Positions 8,760-17,204 of a stretch of 64,000 nt of DNA are shown in pieces. Below the pieces are notes generated by a model that was given only the letters and a program-made list of their open reading frames with translations, did no database searches and had not been told where the DNA came from. The DNA is from an uncultured Ferrovum sp. Lineage in GTDB: Bacteria; Pseudomonadota; Gammaproteobacteria; Burkholderiales; Ferrovaceae. How positions within the stretch are numbered: position 1 is the first letter of the stretch; each line of letters starts with the position of its first letter. The stretch is from assembly GCA_903893215.1 (NCBI GenBank), contig CAITLJ010000054.1, positions 16,992-80,991 on the forward strand, given 5' to 3'. Both the position numbers and the translations under genes were made by a program.

Positions 8760-10880
8760 TCAGGCGTTTGTTGCCGGTCGCTGCCGCAATACCGTCCGCG
8801 CCGGGCTGACGCGCACCAGTTCGCTGCGCAGCAGCGGCAGGGGTTCGCCGTGCAGGCTGCAGGCCACCAGTTCGGCCATCAGCGAGCACCAAACCACGCC
8901 GCGCGAGGCCAGCGCACGCAGGTGCCAGACGCCAGGCAGGTCTGCGTCGGCGCCGGCAATCGGCAGACGATCCGCCGCCACGCTGCGCCAGCCCACCCGG
9001 CCGCCCAAGACCCGGGCGTCTGCCAGCGCGGGTCCACCGATGCGCGCAGCCCGTGCCAGGTTTTCGGCAATCCCGGCGGCGGTTGGCCCGGTCGGGCCGC
9101 TGCGATCATAGGTGGCGCCCACGCTCAGATTGCCATCCGCCATCGGGCTCAGGTAACCCTCGTTGCAGATCACCAGGTCGAGACCCCGGTCGTCGGTCGC
9201 GCGCAGCTGAGTGATCTCGCCGCGCAGCGCCTGCAGGGGGCGTGCATCGCTGGCGAGAAAGGCGGTGCCTGCATTGCGCAGCGGGGCAAACGGCGGCGCA
9301 TGCCCCGCAGTGCCTGTTCCTGCTGCGGATCGGGTCGGTGCGTCGCTGGCGGGGTGCACCGTGCGCCCGTCCGCATTCTGCGGTGGATGTCCGGCATCCA
9401 CGGGCGCGTCGCCGGCACCGCTGCAGAACACCACGTGATCGGTTTCGCTCACACACTGGCCGTCGTCGGTCATGACTTGCCAGCGCGTGCCATTGCCGGT
9501 CGGCTGGATGCCGCTGACATGGCAGGACCATAGGCACCGCAGTTGGCCAGGCCAGTGCGCCGCGTCCTTCAGGGCTTCCTGACACAGCCGTGCCGGCTCG
9601 GCCCAGCCGCCGAGCGCAAACATCAGTCCGCCATGGGTGTGCGCCAAGCCGCAACGCTGCGCCACCTGCCGCGCGTCCAGCCAGTGCACGTATTCGCCCG
9701 GCCAGTCCTTGCCAGTCAGCAGTGCCGCCCAGTCGGCGGCCTGATCCGCATCCTGTGCCAGTTGCAGTACACCGGTCGGGTGCCAGCCGCTGCGCGGTGG
9801 CGTTTGTGGTCCGGTCCCGTCATCGTGACCAGCCGCCCAGGCGCGGATGGTGTGCAGAAAAGCCGAGCGGGTCAGCCGGGTCACCGGATTGTCGTCGCGT
9901 GACCAGAGCGGTCGCACCACGCCGCTTGGATTGCCCGAGGCCGCCAGTCCTGCGCCGGCGGCTGCATCGATCAGGCTTACCTGCCAGCCACGCTGCAGCA
10001 GTGCGCGTGCCAGGGTGGTGCCGGCCAGCCCTGCGCCGACGATGGTGACCGACTGTACCGTCGCCGGCTGCGCAGCAGGCGGGGAGTTGCCGTGCAGAAC
10101 GTCGATGGCGGCCTGACCCGGCAATACCACGTCGGTGCAGGGCGCGCCAGCAAGCTGCGGTGTCCCCGTGCGCGTGCCTTGCAGCATGTGAAATTTGCCG
10201 GCGATGCCAGGCTGGCGCTGCACGGCAAATCCGGCATCCGTCAGTGCCCGGCGCACTTCGCCGGCCGTGCACCAGGTGGCCAGTCGCGCACCCGGACGGG
10301 CCAGCCTTGCCAGTTGTCGGCAGACGTCCGTGGACCACAGGGCCGGGTTGCGGTCAGGGGCGAAGCCATCCATGAATACCACATCTGCCTGCAGGACAAG
10401 CTCGGCGAGTGCCGCCGCGCCGTCGCCATGGACCAGGGTGAGCGTGACCCGGCCGCCTGCAAAACTCAGCCGGTGGCAGCCGGCCAGCGGCAGTGGCCAT
10501 TGCTGGCGCAGGGCGCGCGCGGCTGCTGCCAGCCCGGGTTCGGCCGCATGCGCACGCGCCAGATCGGACAGGGCGACCGGATGTTTTTCGATGCTGACGA
10601 AGTGCAGGCGCGCGCAGCGCTGCGGGTCATCCTGCCAGGCCTGCCACGTGGCCAGAAAGTTGAAGCCCAGGCCAAAGCCGGTTTCCAGCACGGTGAAGAC
10701 GGCGCGACCGCGCCAGTCCTGCGGCAGGCGGGTCTGCGCCAGAAACACCTGCTGCGCCTGCACCAGTGCGCCGGCAGGACCGTGGTAGTTGTCCTGATAC
10801 TGCTCGGCAAAGGGGCCATGCGCACCGGCAGTCAACTGCGCTTGTGGCAGCGCGGAGGCTGCCAATGACTCACTGGTCAA
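8760..10880 (-). CDS. mnmC: Bifunctional tRNA mnm5(s2)U biosynthesis protein MnmC
   Basis: Converts cmnm5(s2)U34 to mnm5(s2)U34 in tRNA wobble positions. The N-terminal methyltransferase domain shows LETGFGLGFNFLATW and VVFMDGFAPDRNP. The C-terminal FAD oxidase starts with the dinucleotide fold VTIVGAGLAGTTLARALL and contains SGNPSGVVRPLWSRDDNP. About 706 aa, slightly long because of an Ala/Gly/Pro-rich loop in the oxidase domain near 9300. No ATG precedes the conserved region. The TTG at 10880, overlapping the stop of the upstream DUF192 gene by 11 bases, is my choice; a TTG at 10937 is the alternative. Translation coupling to the upstream gene is likely. Confidence 0.92.
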   Translation of the reverse strand: MTSESLAASALPQAQLTAGAHGPFAEQYQDNYHGPAGALVQAQQVFLAQTRLPQDWRGRAVFTVLETGFGLGFNFLATWQAWQDDPQRCARLHFVSIEKHPVALSDLARAHAAEPGLAAAARALRQQWPLPLAGCHRLSFAGGRVTLTLVHGDGAAALAELVLQADVVFMDGFAPDRNPALWSTDVCRQLARLARPGARLATWCTAGEVRRALTDAGFAVQRQPGIAGKFHMLQGTRTGTPQLAGAPCTDVVLPGQAAIDVLHGNSPPAAQPATVQSVTIVGAGLAGTTLARALLQRGWQVSLIDAAAGAGLAASGNPSGVVRPLWSRDDNPVTRLTRSAFLHTIRAWAAGHDDGTGPQTPPRSGWHPTGVLQLAQDADQAADWAALLTGKDWPGEYVHWLDARQVAQRCGLAHTHGGLMFALGGWAEPARLCQEALKDAAHWPGQLRCLWSCHVSGIQPTGNGTRWQVMTDDGQCVSETDHVVFCSGAGDAPVDAGHPPQNADGRTVHPASDAPTRSAAGTGTAGHAPPFAPLRNAGTAFLASDARPLQALRGEITQLRATDDRGLDLVICNEGYLSPMADGNLSVGATYDRSGPTGPTAAGIAENLARAARIGGPALADARVLGGRVGWRSVAADRLPIAGADADLPGVWHLRALASRGVVWCSLMAELVACSLHGEPLPLLRSELVRVSPARTVLRQRPATNA

Positions 10881-11466
10881 GGCTGACTGGCGGCAGGCCC
10901 AGCACCCGGCCACCCGGCACCCAGTGGTGGCGATCAAACCAGCCCTGCGTCATTTCGAGCGCATAGCGCGCGGGCTGGGTGGCACCGTGCGGTGTCAGGG
11001 TGGCGGCTGCCATTTCCTCGATGTTGATGATCGTGCCCTGCGCGTCGATAAAGGCCACACTGAGCGGGATCAGCGTATTTTTCATCCACATCCGGTGCAG
11101 GTCATTCTGCGCGAACACAAACAGCATGCCCTGATCCGTACCCAGCCGGGTACGGAACATCAGACCACGCTCGCGGCTGACCTCGGTGGCCGCCACTTCC
11201 GCGCAGGCGACGCCCTGGATCGACTGCAATGCAATCAAGCCGGACGGACAGCGCGTGTCCCCGGCGGCCTGCACCGGGGTCGGCAGCAGCGCCAGGCCTG
11301 CAGGCAACACGACGGCTGGCGCCCGTCCCACCAGCCACCGGACCAGCCGCAACGGGCTGACTACCCCTGTGGCGGCCAGCGCGCCCCACCAGCCGCGGTG
11401 TGGAATACGCGCAAGCCCTTGCGCTTGTTGCGCCGTCATGGCGCGCTGCCGTGCTGGTATCGTCAT
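10870..11466 (-). CDS. DUF192 family exported protein
   Basis: A 198-aa protein whose last 120 residues form the DUF192 domain: LMFRTRLGTDQGMLFVF, MWMKNTLIPLSVAFID, GTIINIEEM and a final WFDRHHWVPG. Function is not established for the family. The N-terminus has a hydrophobic stretch (APAVVLPAGLALLPTPVQAAG) ending in an AxA-type site, so the domain is probably periplasmic. The ATG at 11466 is used; the open frame extends upstream without further signals and would cross the divergent gene. Overlaps the start of mnmC. Confidence 0.8.
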   Translation of the reverse strand: MTIPARQRAMTAQQAQGLARIPHRGWWGALAATGVVSPLRLVRWLVGRAPAVVLPAGLALLPTPVQAAGDTRCPSGLIALQSIQGVACAEVAATEVSRERGLMFRTRLGTDQGMLFVFAQNDLHRMWMKNTLIPLSVAFIDAQGTIINIEEMAAATLTPHGATQPARYALEMTQGWFDRHHWVPGGRVLGLPPVSLDQ

Positions 11467-11495
11467 GCCGACATGATGCCCTAGCCGAGGTTTGC

Positions 11496-11966
11496 ATGCA
11501 TCCTTCCGCCCCAGTCCCGCCGGGCTTCGGCACCCCACTTGCGCCCGACCTGCCGGCCCTGCGCCGCTTGCTGGCACTGCGATTTGCGCGGCGGGCGGCC
11601 TTGCAGAACGCACTGCTCGATGCCTTGTTTGGAGTGGCCGATCTGGCTGCCCTTGGCGCGGCGCAGGGCCGTCGCTTGCAGGCCTTGCTCGAAGCCCGCA
11701 GCGATGAACAGCTGGAGCAGATTGCGCGCCACGGTCATGCCGGGCGCACGTGCCTGCAGGTGCGCTTTGCGGTGCAGTTTGACGGGGAGCCAACCGCTGA
11801 CGAATATCGAGCGATGGAGTGCGGCCTGCTTGCGCTGCTGGCGACCCAGCCGTGGCCGGCGCCTACAGTCACCGTGCGCGCCGTGCTGCTCGACGGGCTG
11901 GCCGCCGACGCATGCCCCGCTCAGGGAACGCGGGCGAGCGCGCGTTGCAGTCCTTCGGGGTCATAG
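11496..11966 (+). CDS. Hypothetical protein, 156 aa
   Basis: Not recognised. It starts MHPSAPVPPGFG, is rich in Ala, Leu and Arg, and has a helical core (LPALRRLLALRFARRAALQNALLDALFG) without signal peptide or membrane segment. It is divergent from the DUF192 gene, and its last 46 bases overlap the 3' end of the PilT-like gene on the opposite strand. The C-terminal 15 residues therefore may be only an overlap read-through. Codon use looks ordinary for the window, which supports it being real. Confidence 0.5.
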   Translation: MHPSAPVPPGFGTPLAPDLPALRRLLALRFARRAALQNALLDALFGVADLAALGAAQGRRLQALLEARSDEQLEQIARHGHAGRTCLQVRFAVQFDGEPTADEYRAMECGLLALLATQPWPAPTVTVRAVLLDGLAADACPAQGTRASARCSPSGS

Positions 11967-13036
11967 CTGTCACGCAGGGCGTCTTCAAAGCGCAGCACTT
12001 CGCGGCGCACGTGATCGGCCAGTACTGTGTTGAGCAGGGTGCCGGCTTCCTGACGATGGCCGTGTGTGGTCACGGCATTTTCCAGTTGGGCTAATTTGCC
12101 CTGCCGGATCACAGCGGCAATTGCCGGCGTGTTGATCAGCACTTCGCAGCTCAGCACCAGCCGTCGGCTGTCGGCGGAGGGACTCAGCACCTGGCAGTCG
12201 ATGCAGCGCAACACTGCGGCCAGCAGGGTACGCCGCTGCTGCAATTCGTCGCCGCTGTAAAAGGCCAGCAGGGCCTGACAGGCTTCCTCTGCGCTGCGCG
12301 CATGCAAGGTGCCGATCACCAGATGGCCGGCATCGGCCGCCTGCAGCATGGTATCCACCGTGGCGCGGTCACGGCATTCCCCGATCATCAGCACGTCCGG
12401 CCGTTGTCGGCGCGCCGCCTCCAGTCCATGCGTGAAATCGGGTAAGTGGGTGGGTATTTCGCGCTGTGTGATCACGCCGCGCCCGGGCGCGAGCAGATAC
12501 TCGATGGGTTGTTCCACCGTCAGTACGTGCGCGGCGTGGTGCCGGTTGATATGCTCCAGCAGGGCTGCCTGGGTGGTGGTCTTGCCGGATCCGGTGGGGC
12601 CGGTGACCAGGATCAGGCCGCGCTGCAGGGATTCGACCTGGGTCAGCAGGCTGTGCGGCAGGCCCAACCTGCCCGGGTCGGGCACGTGGAAGGGTAGCCA
12701 GCGCACGGTCACGGCCAGCCGCTCACCTGGCCCGCAACGAAATACATTGCAGCGCAGGCGGGAATGCTCGCCCAGCGTCAGCGCCGCATCGAAATGCCCT
12801 CCGCCCTGCTGCAGCCGGTTGCGCCAGTCGGGGTCAATCCAGGTGGCGAAGGCTTCCACGTCATGCGCGTCGAGCGCTGCGCCCTCCGGCGGCGCATATC
12901 CACGTGGTCCGCGCACGGCCAGCGCCTCGCCGGTGCGCACCTGGACGTCGGTGAAGCAGCGACCGGCCAGCACCAGACCGAGCAGGCTCCGCACCGCCAG
13001 GGGTGTCGGTGGGATATCCATGGGGCAATCGTCCAT
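11921..13036 (-). CDS. PilT/PilU-like type IV pilus retraction ATPase family protein
   Basis: A 371-aa secretion ATPase of the GspE/PilT superfamily. Walker A is GPTGSGKTT (near residue 150), the Asp-box-like VLTVEQPIEYLL follows, and the Walker B/His-box region reads PDVLMIGECRDRATVDTMLQAADAGHLVIGTLHA. PilT-type enzymes power pilus retraction at the inner membrane. This one is divergent: the usual TIEDPIE is VEQPIE, and no other pilus gene is in the window. It could be an orphan paralogue with another motor role. The ATG at 13036 is used; no clear ribosome site is visible. Confidence 0.8.
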   Translation of the reverse strand: MDDCPMDIPPTPLAVRSLLGLVLAGRCFTDVQVRTGEALAVRGPRGYAPPEGAALDAHDVEAFATWIDPDWRNRLQQGGGHFDAALTLGEHSRLRCNVFRCGPGERLAVTVRWLPFHVPDPGRLGLPHSLLTQVESLQRGLILVTGPTGSGKTTTQAALLEHINRHHAAHVLTVEQPIEYLLAPGRGVITQREIPTHLPDFTHGLEAARRQRPDVLMIGECRDRATVDTMLQAADAGHLVIGTLHARSAEEACQALLAFYSGDELQQRRTLLAAVLRCIDCQVLSPSADSRRLVLSCEVLINTPAIAAVIRQGKLAQLENAVTTHGHRQEAGTLLNTVLADHVRREVLRFEDALRDSYDPEGLQRALARVP

Positions 13037-13138
13037 GCGGAATCAGGAGGGGAGCAGCAGCACGACAGGCAGTACACCTGGCAGCGCTTTGCGGTTTTCC
13101 AGCAATCTAGCATGGCGGGGCGGCAGCGGGCGTCGGCC

Positions 13139-13442
13139 AAAGGTCATGCTTTTGCGCTGTTCCGCGCGGCTTCAAAGCCCTCGCCGCGGCAGACTGGCCG
13201 TGCATGCTTTTGCGTTCCTTTCCGGAACCACTTCTTTTTGAAGTGACAGATGCAACCAGGGATGTCCAGCCAGTCCGGCGCGCAGTTTCCGTTCCTTTTC
13301 GGTGCGGCCTGCCTGCCTGTCTGTCCACACATCCTCATCAGCAGACGGCACCCCTCGGGTGTCGGCCTGCAGGCAAGCCGGATGGTACGCACCGCCATCC
13401 GGCGGGTGTTGTGCCTCCGGCTTTTTTTTGTGGAGGCACATC
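13139..13442 (+). promoter_or_regulatory. Structured leader with attenuator-like alternative hairpins upstream of the 13443 gene
   Basis: The 400 bases before the orphan gene hold no credible ORF but many repeats. CATGCTTTTGCG occurs twice (13145-13156 and 13203-13214). CACTTC/GAAGTG (13228-13244) is a hairpin with a T5 loop. GCCGGATGG (13377-13385) pairs with CCATCCGGC (13395-13403). CCGGCGG pairs imperfectly with CCTCCGG (ending 13420), directly followed by eight Ts (13422-13429), an intrinsic-terminator layout. TGTGCCTCC (13410-13418) pairs perfectly with GGAGGCACA (13432-13440), which contains the Shine-Dalgarno sequence. These stems share bases and exclude each other. A transcription or translation attenuator is my inference. 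Confidence 0.5.
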
Positions 13443-14651
13443 ATGTTCGGTTTTGCATTTCAGATGGCGTTGTTGCCGGTCCTGGGGCTGGTTGCGGGAG
13501 TGAAGTGGATGGTGCGTCGTTATCGTCGTAAAAAACTCGGTTTTCGCAGCATGGCTGTCCCGGCCTTTCCGCATCAGCGGCCACCGCCGGACGCTGCGCT
13601 ATCCCGGGTTGGGCTGCCGCCAGACGGTCCGCGGCCCTTGTCTGGTGGGGGCGTGATGGTCAACGGCGCGGCGGGTGCAGGTGCAGGTGTGAGTGCACCG
13701 GTTGATCCGGCGGCCACCGACCAGGCGCGTCGTGCCGAGCAGGCCAGCCCGTACGAGGAAGCCAATGGTGACCCCGATTACGTGCTTGCCAGCTTTCACA
13801 CCCGCGAGGGCGACGGTTTTCGCATCATTTTTCATTTCCAGTTAAAGCGGCAGGAAGTGCGCCGTGCGGTCTGGCTCGACTTCAACCGGCTGGCCAAACG
13901 GATGGGACGGGACAAGGCCTGGGCCATGCGTGGCCGGCTCGGTCATGGCCAGATGCGCTTTGCCGTCGATCAACCCACCCGGCCCTGGGGGCGCATCGAA
14001 CTGCCGACGGCCTGGCTGGCCGTGGACTCGACCCGGGTGCAAAAGGCACGCACCTTCATGCTTGACACCCTCGATGCCGTCAACGCAATGATCGAGGATG
14101 GCGGCATGGACCTGGTATCGGGCAAGCACAAGGCGATACCAGCCGGCGATCCGCGTCCCACCCCCGAGTCGCTGGCTGCTGCTGCCACGACCGGTTCCGG
14201 CAAGCCAACACGCAAGCCACGTGGCGCGCAAGCCGAACTGTTCGTCACGGCGCCTGCCGGTGGTGGCTCAGGTTCGGTCTTGCCACCGCAGGAGCCGCCG
14301 TCGGGTGGACTGGCACATCCGTACCAGCCCGCCCCGCCGCCCGACCGTTCCGATCCCAATGCCGGGTTGCCTGCCGGTGTGGTACCGGAGCATGTCTGCA
14401 CCGGCTTCCTGGCGGCCACCGGCGTCACCGAGCGGACGGACAGCAACGGCAAGCAGTACCGCATTTTTTATGCAGACGTGGACGTCGACGGTCGCCTGCA
14501 AAGGCTCACCGGCGCCGATCTCGAACGCGCGCTGGTCGATGCCCGCGCATCGGTTGGTATGAAGATGCGGCTGCAACATCTGGGCTACGTGCCAGTCAAT
14601 GGTGGCCGGCACAAGCGCAAGGTCTGGAATGCAGTGGTACTGCCTGACTGA
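13443..14651 (+). CDS. Orphan membrane-anchored protein with C-terminal domain resembling mobile-element polyvalent domains
   Basis: A 402-aa protein not recognised as a whole. The N-terminus has one hydrophobic segment (FAFQMALLPVLGLVAGV) followed by a strongly basic stretch, as in a single-pass anchor. Residues 110-220 form a globular region (SFHTREGDGFRIIFHFQLKRQ). A Pro/Ala/Gly-rich linker follows. The last 75 residues (QYRIFYADVDVDG, LTGADLERALVDARASVG, LQHLGYVPVNGG, KRKVWNAVVL) resemble by eye the small domain found at the ends of relaxases and other large plasmid/ICE proteins. The ATG at 13443 has a perfect GGAGG, sequestered in a hairpin. A strong terminator follows, so this is a one-gene unit. 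Confidence 0.65.
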   Translation: MFGFAFQMALLPVLGLVAGVKWMVRRYRRKKLGFRSMAVPAFPHQRPPPDAALSRVGLPPDGPRPLSGGGVMVNGAAGAGAGVSAPVDPAATDQARRAEQASPYEEANGDPDYVLASFHTREGDGFRIIFHFQLKRQEVRRAVWLDFNRLAKRMGRDKAWAMRGRLGHGQMRFAVDQPTRPWGRIELPTAWLAVDSTRVQKARTFMLDTLDAVNAMIEDGGMDLVSGKHKAIPAGDPRPTPESLAAAATTGSGKPTRKPRGAQAELFVTAPAGGGSGSVLPPQEPPSGGLAHPYQPAPPPDRSDPNAGLPAGVVPEHVCTGFLAATGVTERTDSNGKQYRIFYADVDVDGRLQRLTGADLERALVDARASVGMKMRLQHLGYVPVNGGRHKRKVWNAVVLPD

Positions 14652-14669
14652 ACATGATTGACCCTTCGC

Positions 14670-14704
14670 CCTGACTGCGCGGCAACGCGCAGTCAGGTTT
14701 TTTT
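14670..14704 (+). terminator. Strong intrinsic terminator
   Basis: A 12-bp perfect stem (CCTGACTGCGCG, 14670-14681, with CGCGCAGTCAGG, 14686-14697), GCAA loop, then seven Ts. It closes the orphan gene ending at 14651 and lies in the space convergent with the DegS-like gene. Confidence 0.92.
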
Positions 14705-14733
14705 GTCGGACTGTCTGGGTCGAACCGCCGGCG

Positions 14734-15858
14734 TCAGCCCAATTCCCTGGTGTCCATGTTCTTCGGCCGCTTGCCCACCGGTATCTGCAGCGTCTGCTCG
14801 CGGCCGTTGCGCTGGATCTTGAGCCGCACTTCCTGACCCGGATGGGTGCCGGCAAACAGCGCCAAGGCTTGCGTGCTGCTCTGGATGGGACTGCCGTTGA
14901 GTGCCAGCAGCACATCGCCCGGACGCAATCCGGCCCGCTCGCCGGGGCTGCCGCGCACCAGTCCTGCCACGTACACGCCGCCCTGCAGGCCGAGCGCCTG
15001 CGCGGCGTCGGCGGCAATATCCTGCGGTTCGATGCCGAGCCAGCCGCGTGCCACGGCACCGTGCGCCACCAGTTGTTCCATCACCTGACGCACGATGCTC
15101 TCCGGAATGGCAAAGCCGATGCCCAGCGAGCCACCGTTCTTCGAGTAGATCGCGCTGTTGATACCAATCAGGTGGCCATTCACATCGACCAGTGCTCCGC
15201 CCGAGTTGCCCGGGTTGATCGCCGCATCGGTCTGGATGAAGCTTTCCAGCACGTTGATCCCCAGGTTGCTGCGGCCGAGTGCGCTCACGATGCCCATCGT
15301 GACGGTCTGGCCCACGCCGAACGGATTGCCGATGGCGAGCACGTAATCCCCGACTTGCAGGTTGTCGGAACGCGCCCAGGTGATCGGCACCAGGTTGCGC
15401 GCATCCACCTTGAGCACAGCCAGGTCAGTTTCCGGGTCGGTGCCGATGATGCGTGCCGGCAGTTTGCGGCCGTCATTCAGTGCCACTTCCACCTGATCCG
15501 CGCCTTCCACCACATGGTTGTTGGTAAGGATATGCCCCTCGCTGTCGGCCACCACCCCGGAGCCCAGGCTGTTCTGGGTGCGTTGCTCGATACCGCCGGG
15601 CACATTGAAGAACTGGCGGAATACCGGATCGTCGAACAGCGGGTTGCGTGGAATACGCAGGGCCTTGGTGGTGTAAATGTTGACCACCGAGACCTGGGCC
15701 TTGCGGGCAGCCGGCGCCAGACTGGGTTGGCGCTGCGCCGTGGCAGGGGCCTCCTGCAGACTGAGCGCCGTTGCTGTGGTCGGCAGGATCAGCGGGGCGG
15801 TACCCAGGCCCAACAGGGTCAGGGCGGTGGTGAGTGTGGAACGGATCAACTTCGACAT
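14734..15858 (-). CDS. DegS/AlgW-type trypsin-like serine endoprotease with one PDZ domain
   Basis: A 374-aa periplasmic HtrA-family (S1C) protease. The N-terminus is a signal or anchor (STLTTALTLLGLGTAPLIL). The catalytic triad is visible: His in LTNNHVVEGA, Asp in DPETDLAVLKV and Ser in NPGNSGGALVD. A single C-terminal PDZ domain (GWLGIEPQDI to RPGDVLLALNGSPI) matches DegS/AlgW, which trigger the envelope-stress sigma-E cascade by cutting the anti-sigma factor. DegP has two PDZ domains. The ATG at 15858 has GGAG upstream; an ATG at 15873 is less likely. No sigma-E genes are in the window. Confidence 0.9.
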   Translation of the reverse strand: MSKLIRSTLTTALTLLGLGTAPLILPTTATALSLQEAPATAQRQPSLAPAARKAQVSVVNIYTTKALRIPRNPLFDDPVFRQFFNVPGGIEQRTQNSLGSGVVADSEGHILTNNHVVEGADQVEVALNDGRKLPARIIGTDPETDLAVLKVDARNLVPITWARSDNLQVGDYVLAIGNPFGVGQTVTMGIVSALGRSNLGINVLESFIQTDAAINPGNSGGALVDVNGHLIGINSAIYSKNGGSLGIGFAIPESIVRQVMEQLVAHGAVARGWLGIEPQDIAADAAQALGLQGGVYVAGLVRGSPGERAGLRPGDVLLALNGSPIQSSTQALALFAGTHPGQEVRLKIQRNGREQTLQIPVGKRPKNMDTRELG

Positions 15859-16277
15859 GCGGATTCTCCACAAGCAGGGGCAGTAGTCAGGCGGTCAGCG
15901 CATACCAGGCGAGGACTTTTGGTGCATGGCTGATCCAAAGCAGGGCGACGCAGGCCATCCGTTGGCCGCTGGGTGCCCCTACGAACAGACAGGTGGGTGT
16001 CAATGCGGTCCGGTTCAAGGGGCGACAACACGTTTTGCTGCAATTTGCAGTGCTTTTCGAAGAGTTGGCCCGGCTCGTGCTTATAGAGCAATGTGAAGCG
16101 CGGTGCGCCCTGCGTGCCAGCTTCATTTTCTCCTCCGAGAGCGGCTTCGCCCGTTGGTGCTACGCGCCAACGGGTTTTTTTTGTGCGGGCGATCCGCCCC
16201 GCCCCCACCCAACGGGTCTGCCATCCCCTTTGTGTTAAATTCGCCGGACGGGCCTTCGCCCGGGTATCGGTTGCCGC
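15859..16277. other. Gene-free space between the DegS-like gene and the CobD-like gene
   Basis: About 420 bases with no credible gene; the open frames are low-quality reads. It contains the promoter region of the protease gene (not resolved) and an isolated terminator-like hairpin at 16150-16182. A short extended -10-like TGCTTATAG lies at 16078-16086. This would be compatible with a small RNA of about 90 bases ending at the hairpin, or with a terminated leader of the downstream gene. Confidence 0.4.
16150..16182 (+). terminator. Isolated terminator hairpin with T8 tail
   Basis: CCCGTTGG (16150-16157) pairs with CCAACGGG (16167-16174). The stem can extend inward with GC pairs to a TAC loop, and eight Ts follow (16175-16182). 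There is no coding gene upstream on this strand, so it must end a non-coding transcript or attenuate the leader of the 16278 gene. Confidence 0.7.
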
Positions 16278-17204
16278 ATGACATTCCTGTCCGTCCTTTT
16301 CGCCCTGATCCTTGAACACTACGTAAGCTGGCATCGGCGCGATCGCCTGCTGGCGCCCTACTTGCGCTGGACGGCGTGGCTGCGCCGGGTGCTCGACTCG
16401 GGCACGGCGCGCCACGGCATCCTGGCGCTGGTGCTGGCCCTGCTGCCAGTGTTGGCGTTGGGCGTCCTGCTGCATTTCGGTCCCTTGTTGCTGGGCGGCG
16501 TTGCGCTGGCCTGGCTGGTGGACCTGCTCGTACTGGGGGCGGTGATCGACTTCAAGACGCTGTCCGACCGCCTTGGGCAGATCGGCAGCCTGTTGCGCAG
16601 TGAACACTGGCCGCAGGCCGCCGCCGCCATCGAAGACTGGGAAGGCGGGGCGCTGCCCGGCGAGTTCGATGGCGCGGGGTTGGCCTCGCGCGCCATCCAG
16701 CTAGCGCTGCTGCACGCCCACTGGCGCGTGCTGGTGCCGATCCTGTGGTTTGTGCTGCTGCCGGGCGCCTGCGGACCGCTGCTGTATTCGGCGACGCTCA
16801 CCGTGCAACGCCAATGGCTGGCTGCCGGCGCCGATGGTGGCGAATTCGGCCGTCCGGCGGCCATCCTGCTGGGCTGGCTGGACTGGTTGCCGGCGCGACT
16901 TACCGCCCTGTCCTTCGCCGTGGTAGGCAACTTTGAGGAGTCATTGTTCTGCTGGCGCAACCAGACCCACCAGACGCCCGCCGACGATGCGCGCGTGGTG
17001 CTGGCCGCTGGCGCGGGCGCTATCGGCGTGCACTTTGAGCCAGCGCCAGTGTTGCCTTATGGCGTGATCAACGGCGATCTTGGGACGGGAGATTTTCCGG
17101 GCGCCGAGCATTTGCAGAACGCCGAAGGTCTGCTGGCGCGCACGCTGGTGCTGTCGGTCGTGTTGCTCGGCCTGCTCACCCTGGGCGGCCTGGTCAGCAT
17201 CTAG
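16278..17204 (+). CDS. CobD/CbiB-like (AmpE-type) inner-membrane protein
   Basis: A 308-aa integral membrane protein with hydrophobic segments near residues 45-65 and 70-90, another pair around 150-200, and a final one at the C-terminus (LVLSVVLLGLLTLGGLVSI). The pattern with NFEESLFCWRNQ and the start FALILEHYVSWHR matches the CobD/CbiB-family proteins that betaproteobacteria keep beside rsgA and orn. No cobalamin pathway genes are nearby, and the true CobD reaction (aminopropanol attachment) should not be assumed. It converges with rsgA, overlapping by 4 bases. Confidence 0.75.
   Translation: MTFLSVLFALILEHYVSWHRRDRLLAPYLRWTAWLRRVLDSGTARHGILALVLALLPVLALGVLLHFGPLLLGGVALAWLVDLLVLGAVIDFKTLSDRLGQIGSLLRSEHWPQAAAAIEDWEGGALPGEFDGAGLASRAIQLALLHAHWRVLVPILWFVLLPGACGPLLYSATLTVQRQWLAAGADGGEFGRPAAILLGWLDWLPARLTALSFAVVGNFEESLFCWRNQTHQTPADDARVVLAAGAGAIGVHFEPAPVLPYGVINGDLGTGDFPGAEHLQNAEGLLARTLVLSVVLLGLLTLGGLVSI

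Noticed and set aside
13107..13442. Several short minus-strand open frames in the leader of the orphan gene
   Set aside because: Mutually overlapping, no start signals, and they coincide with the hairpins, so structure explains them better.
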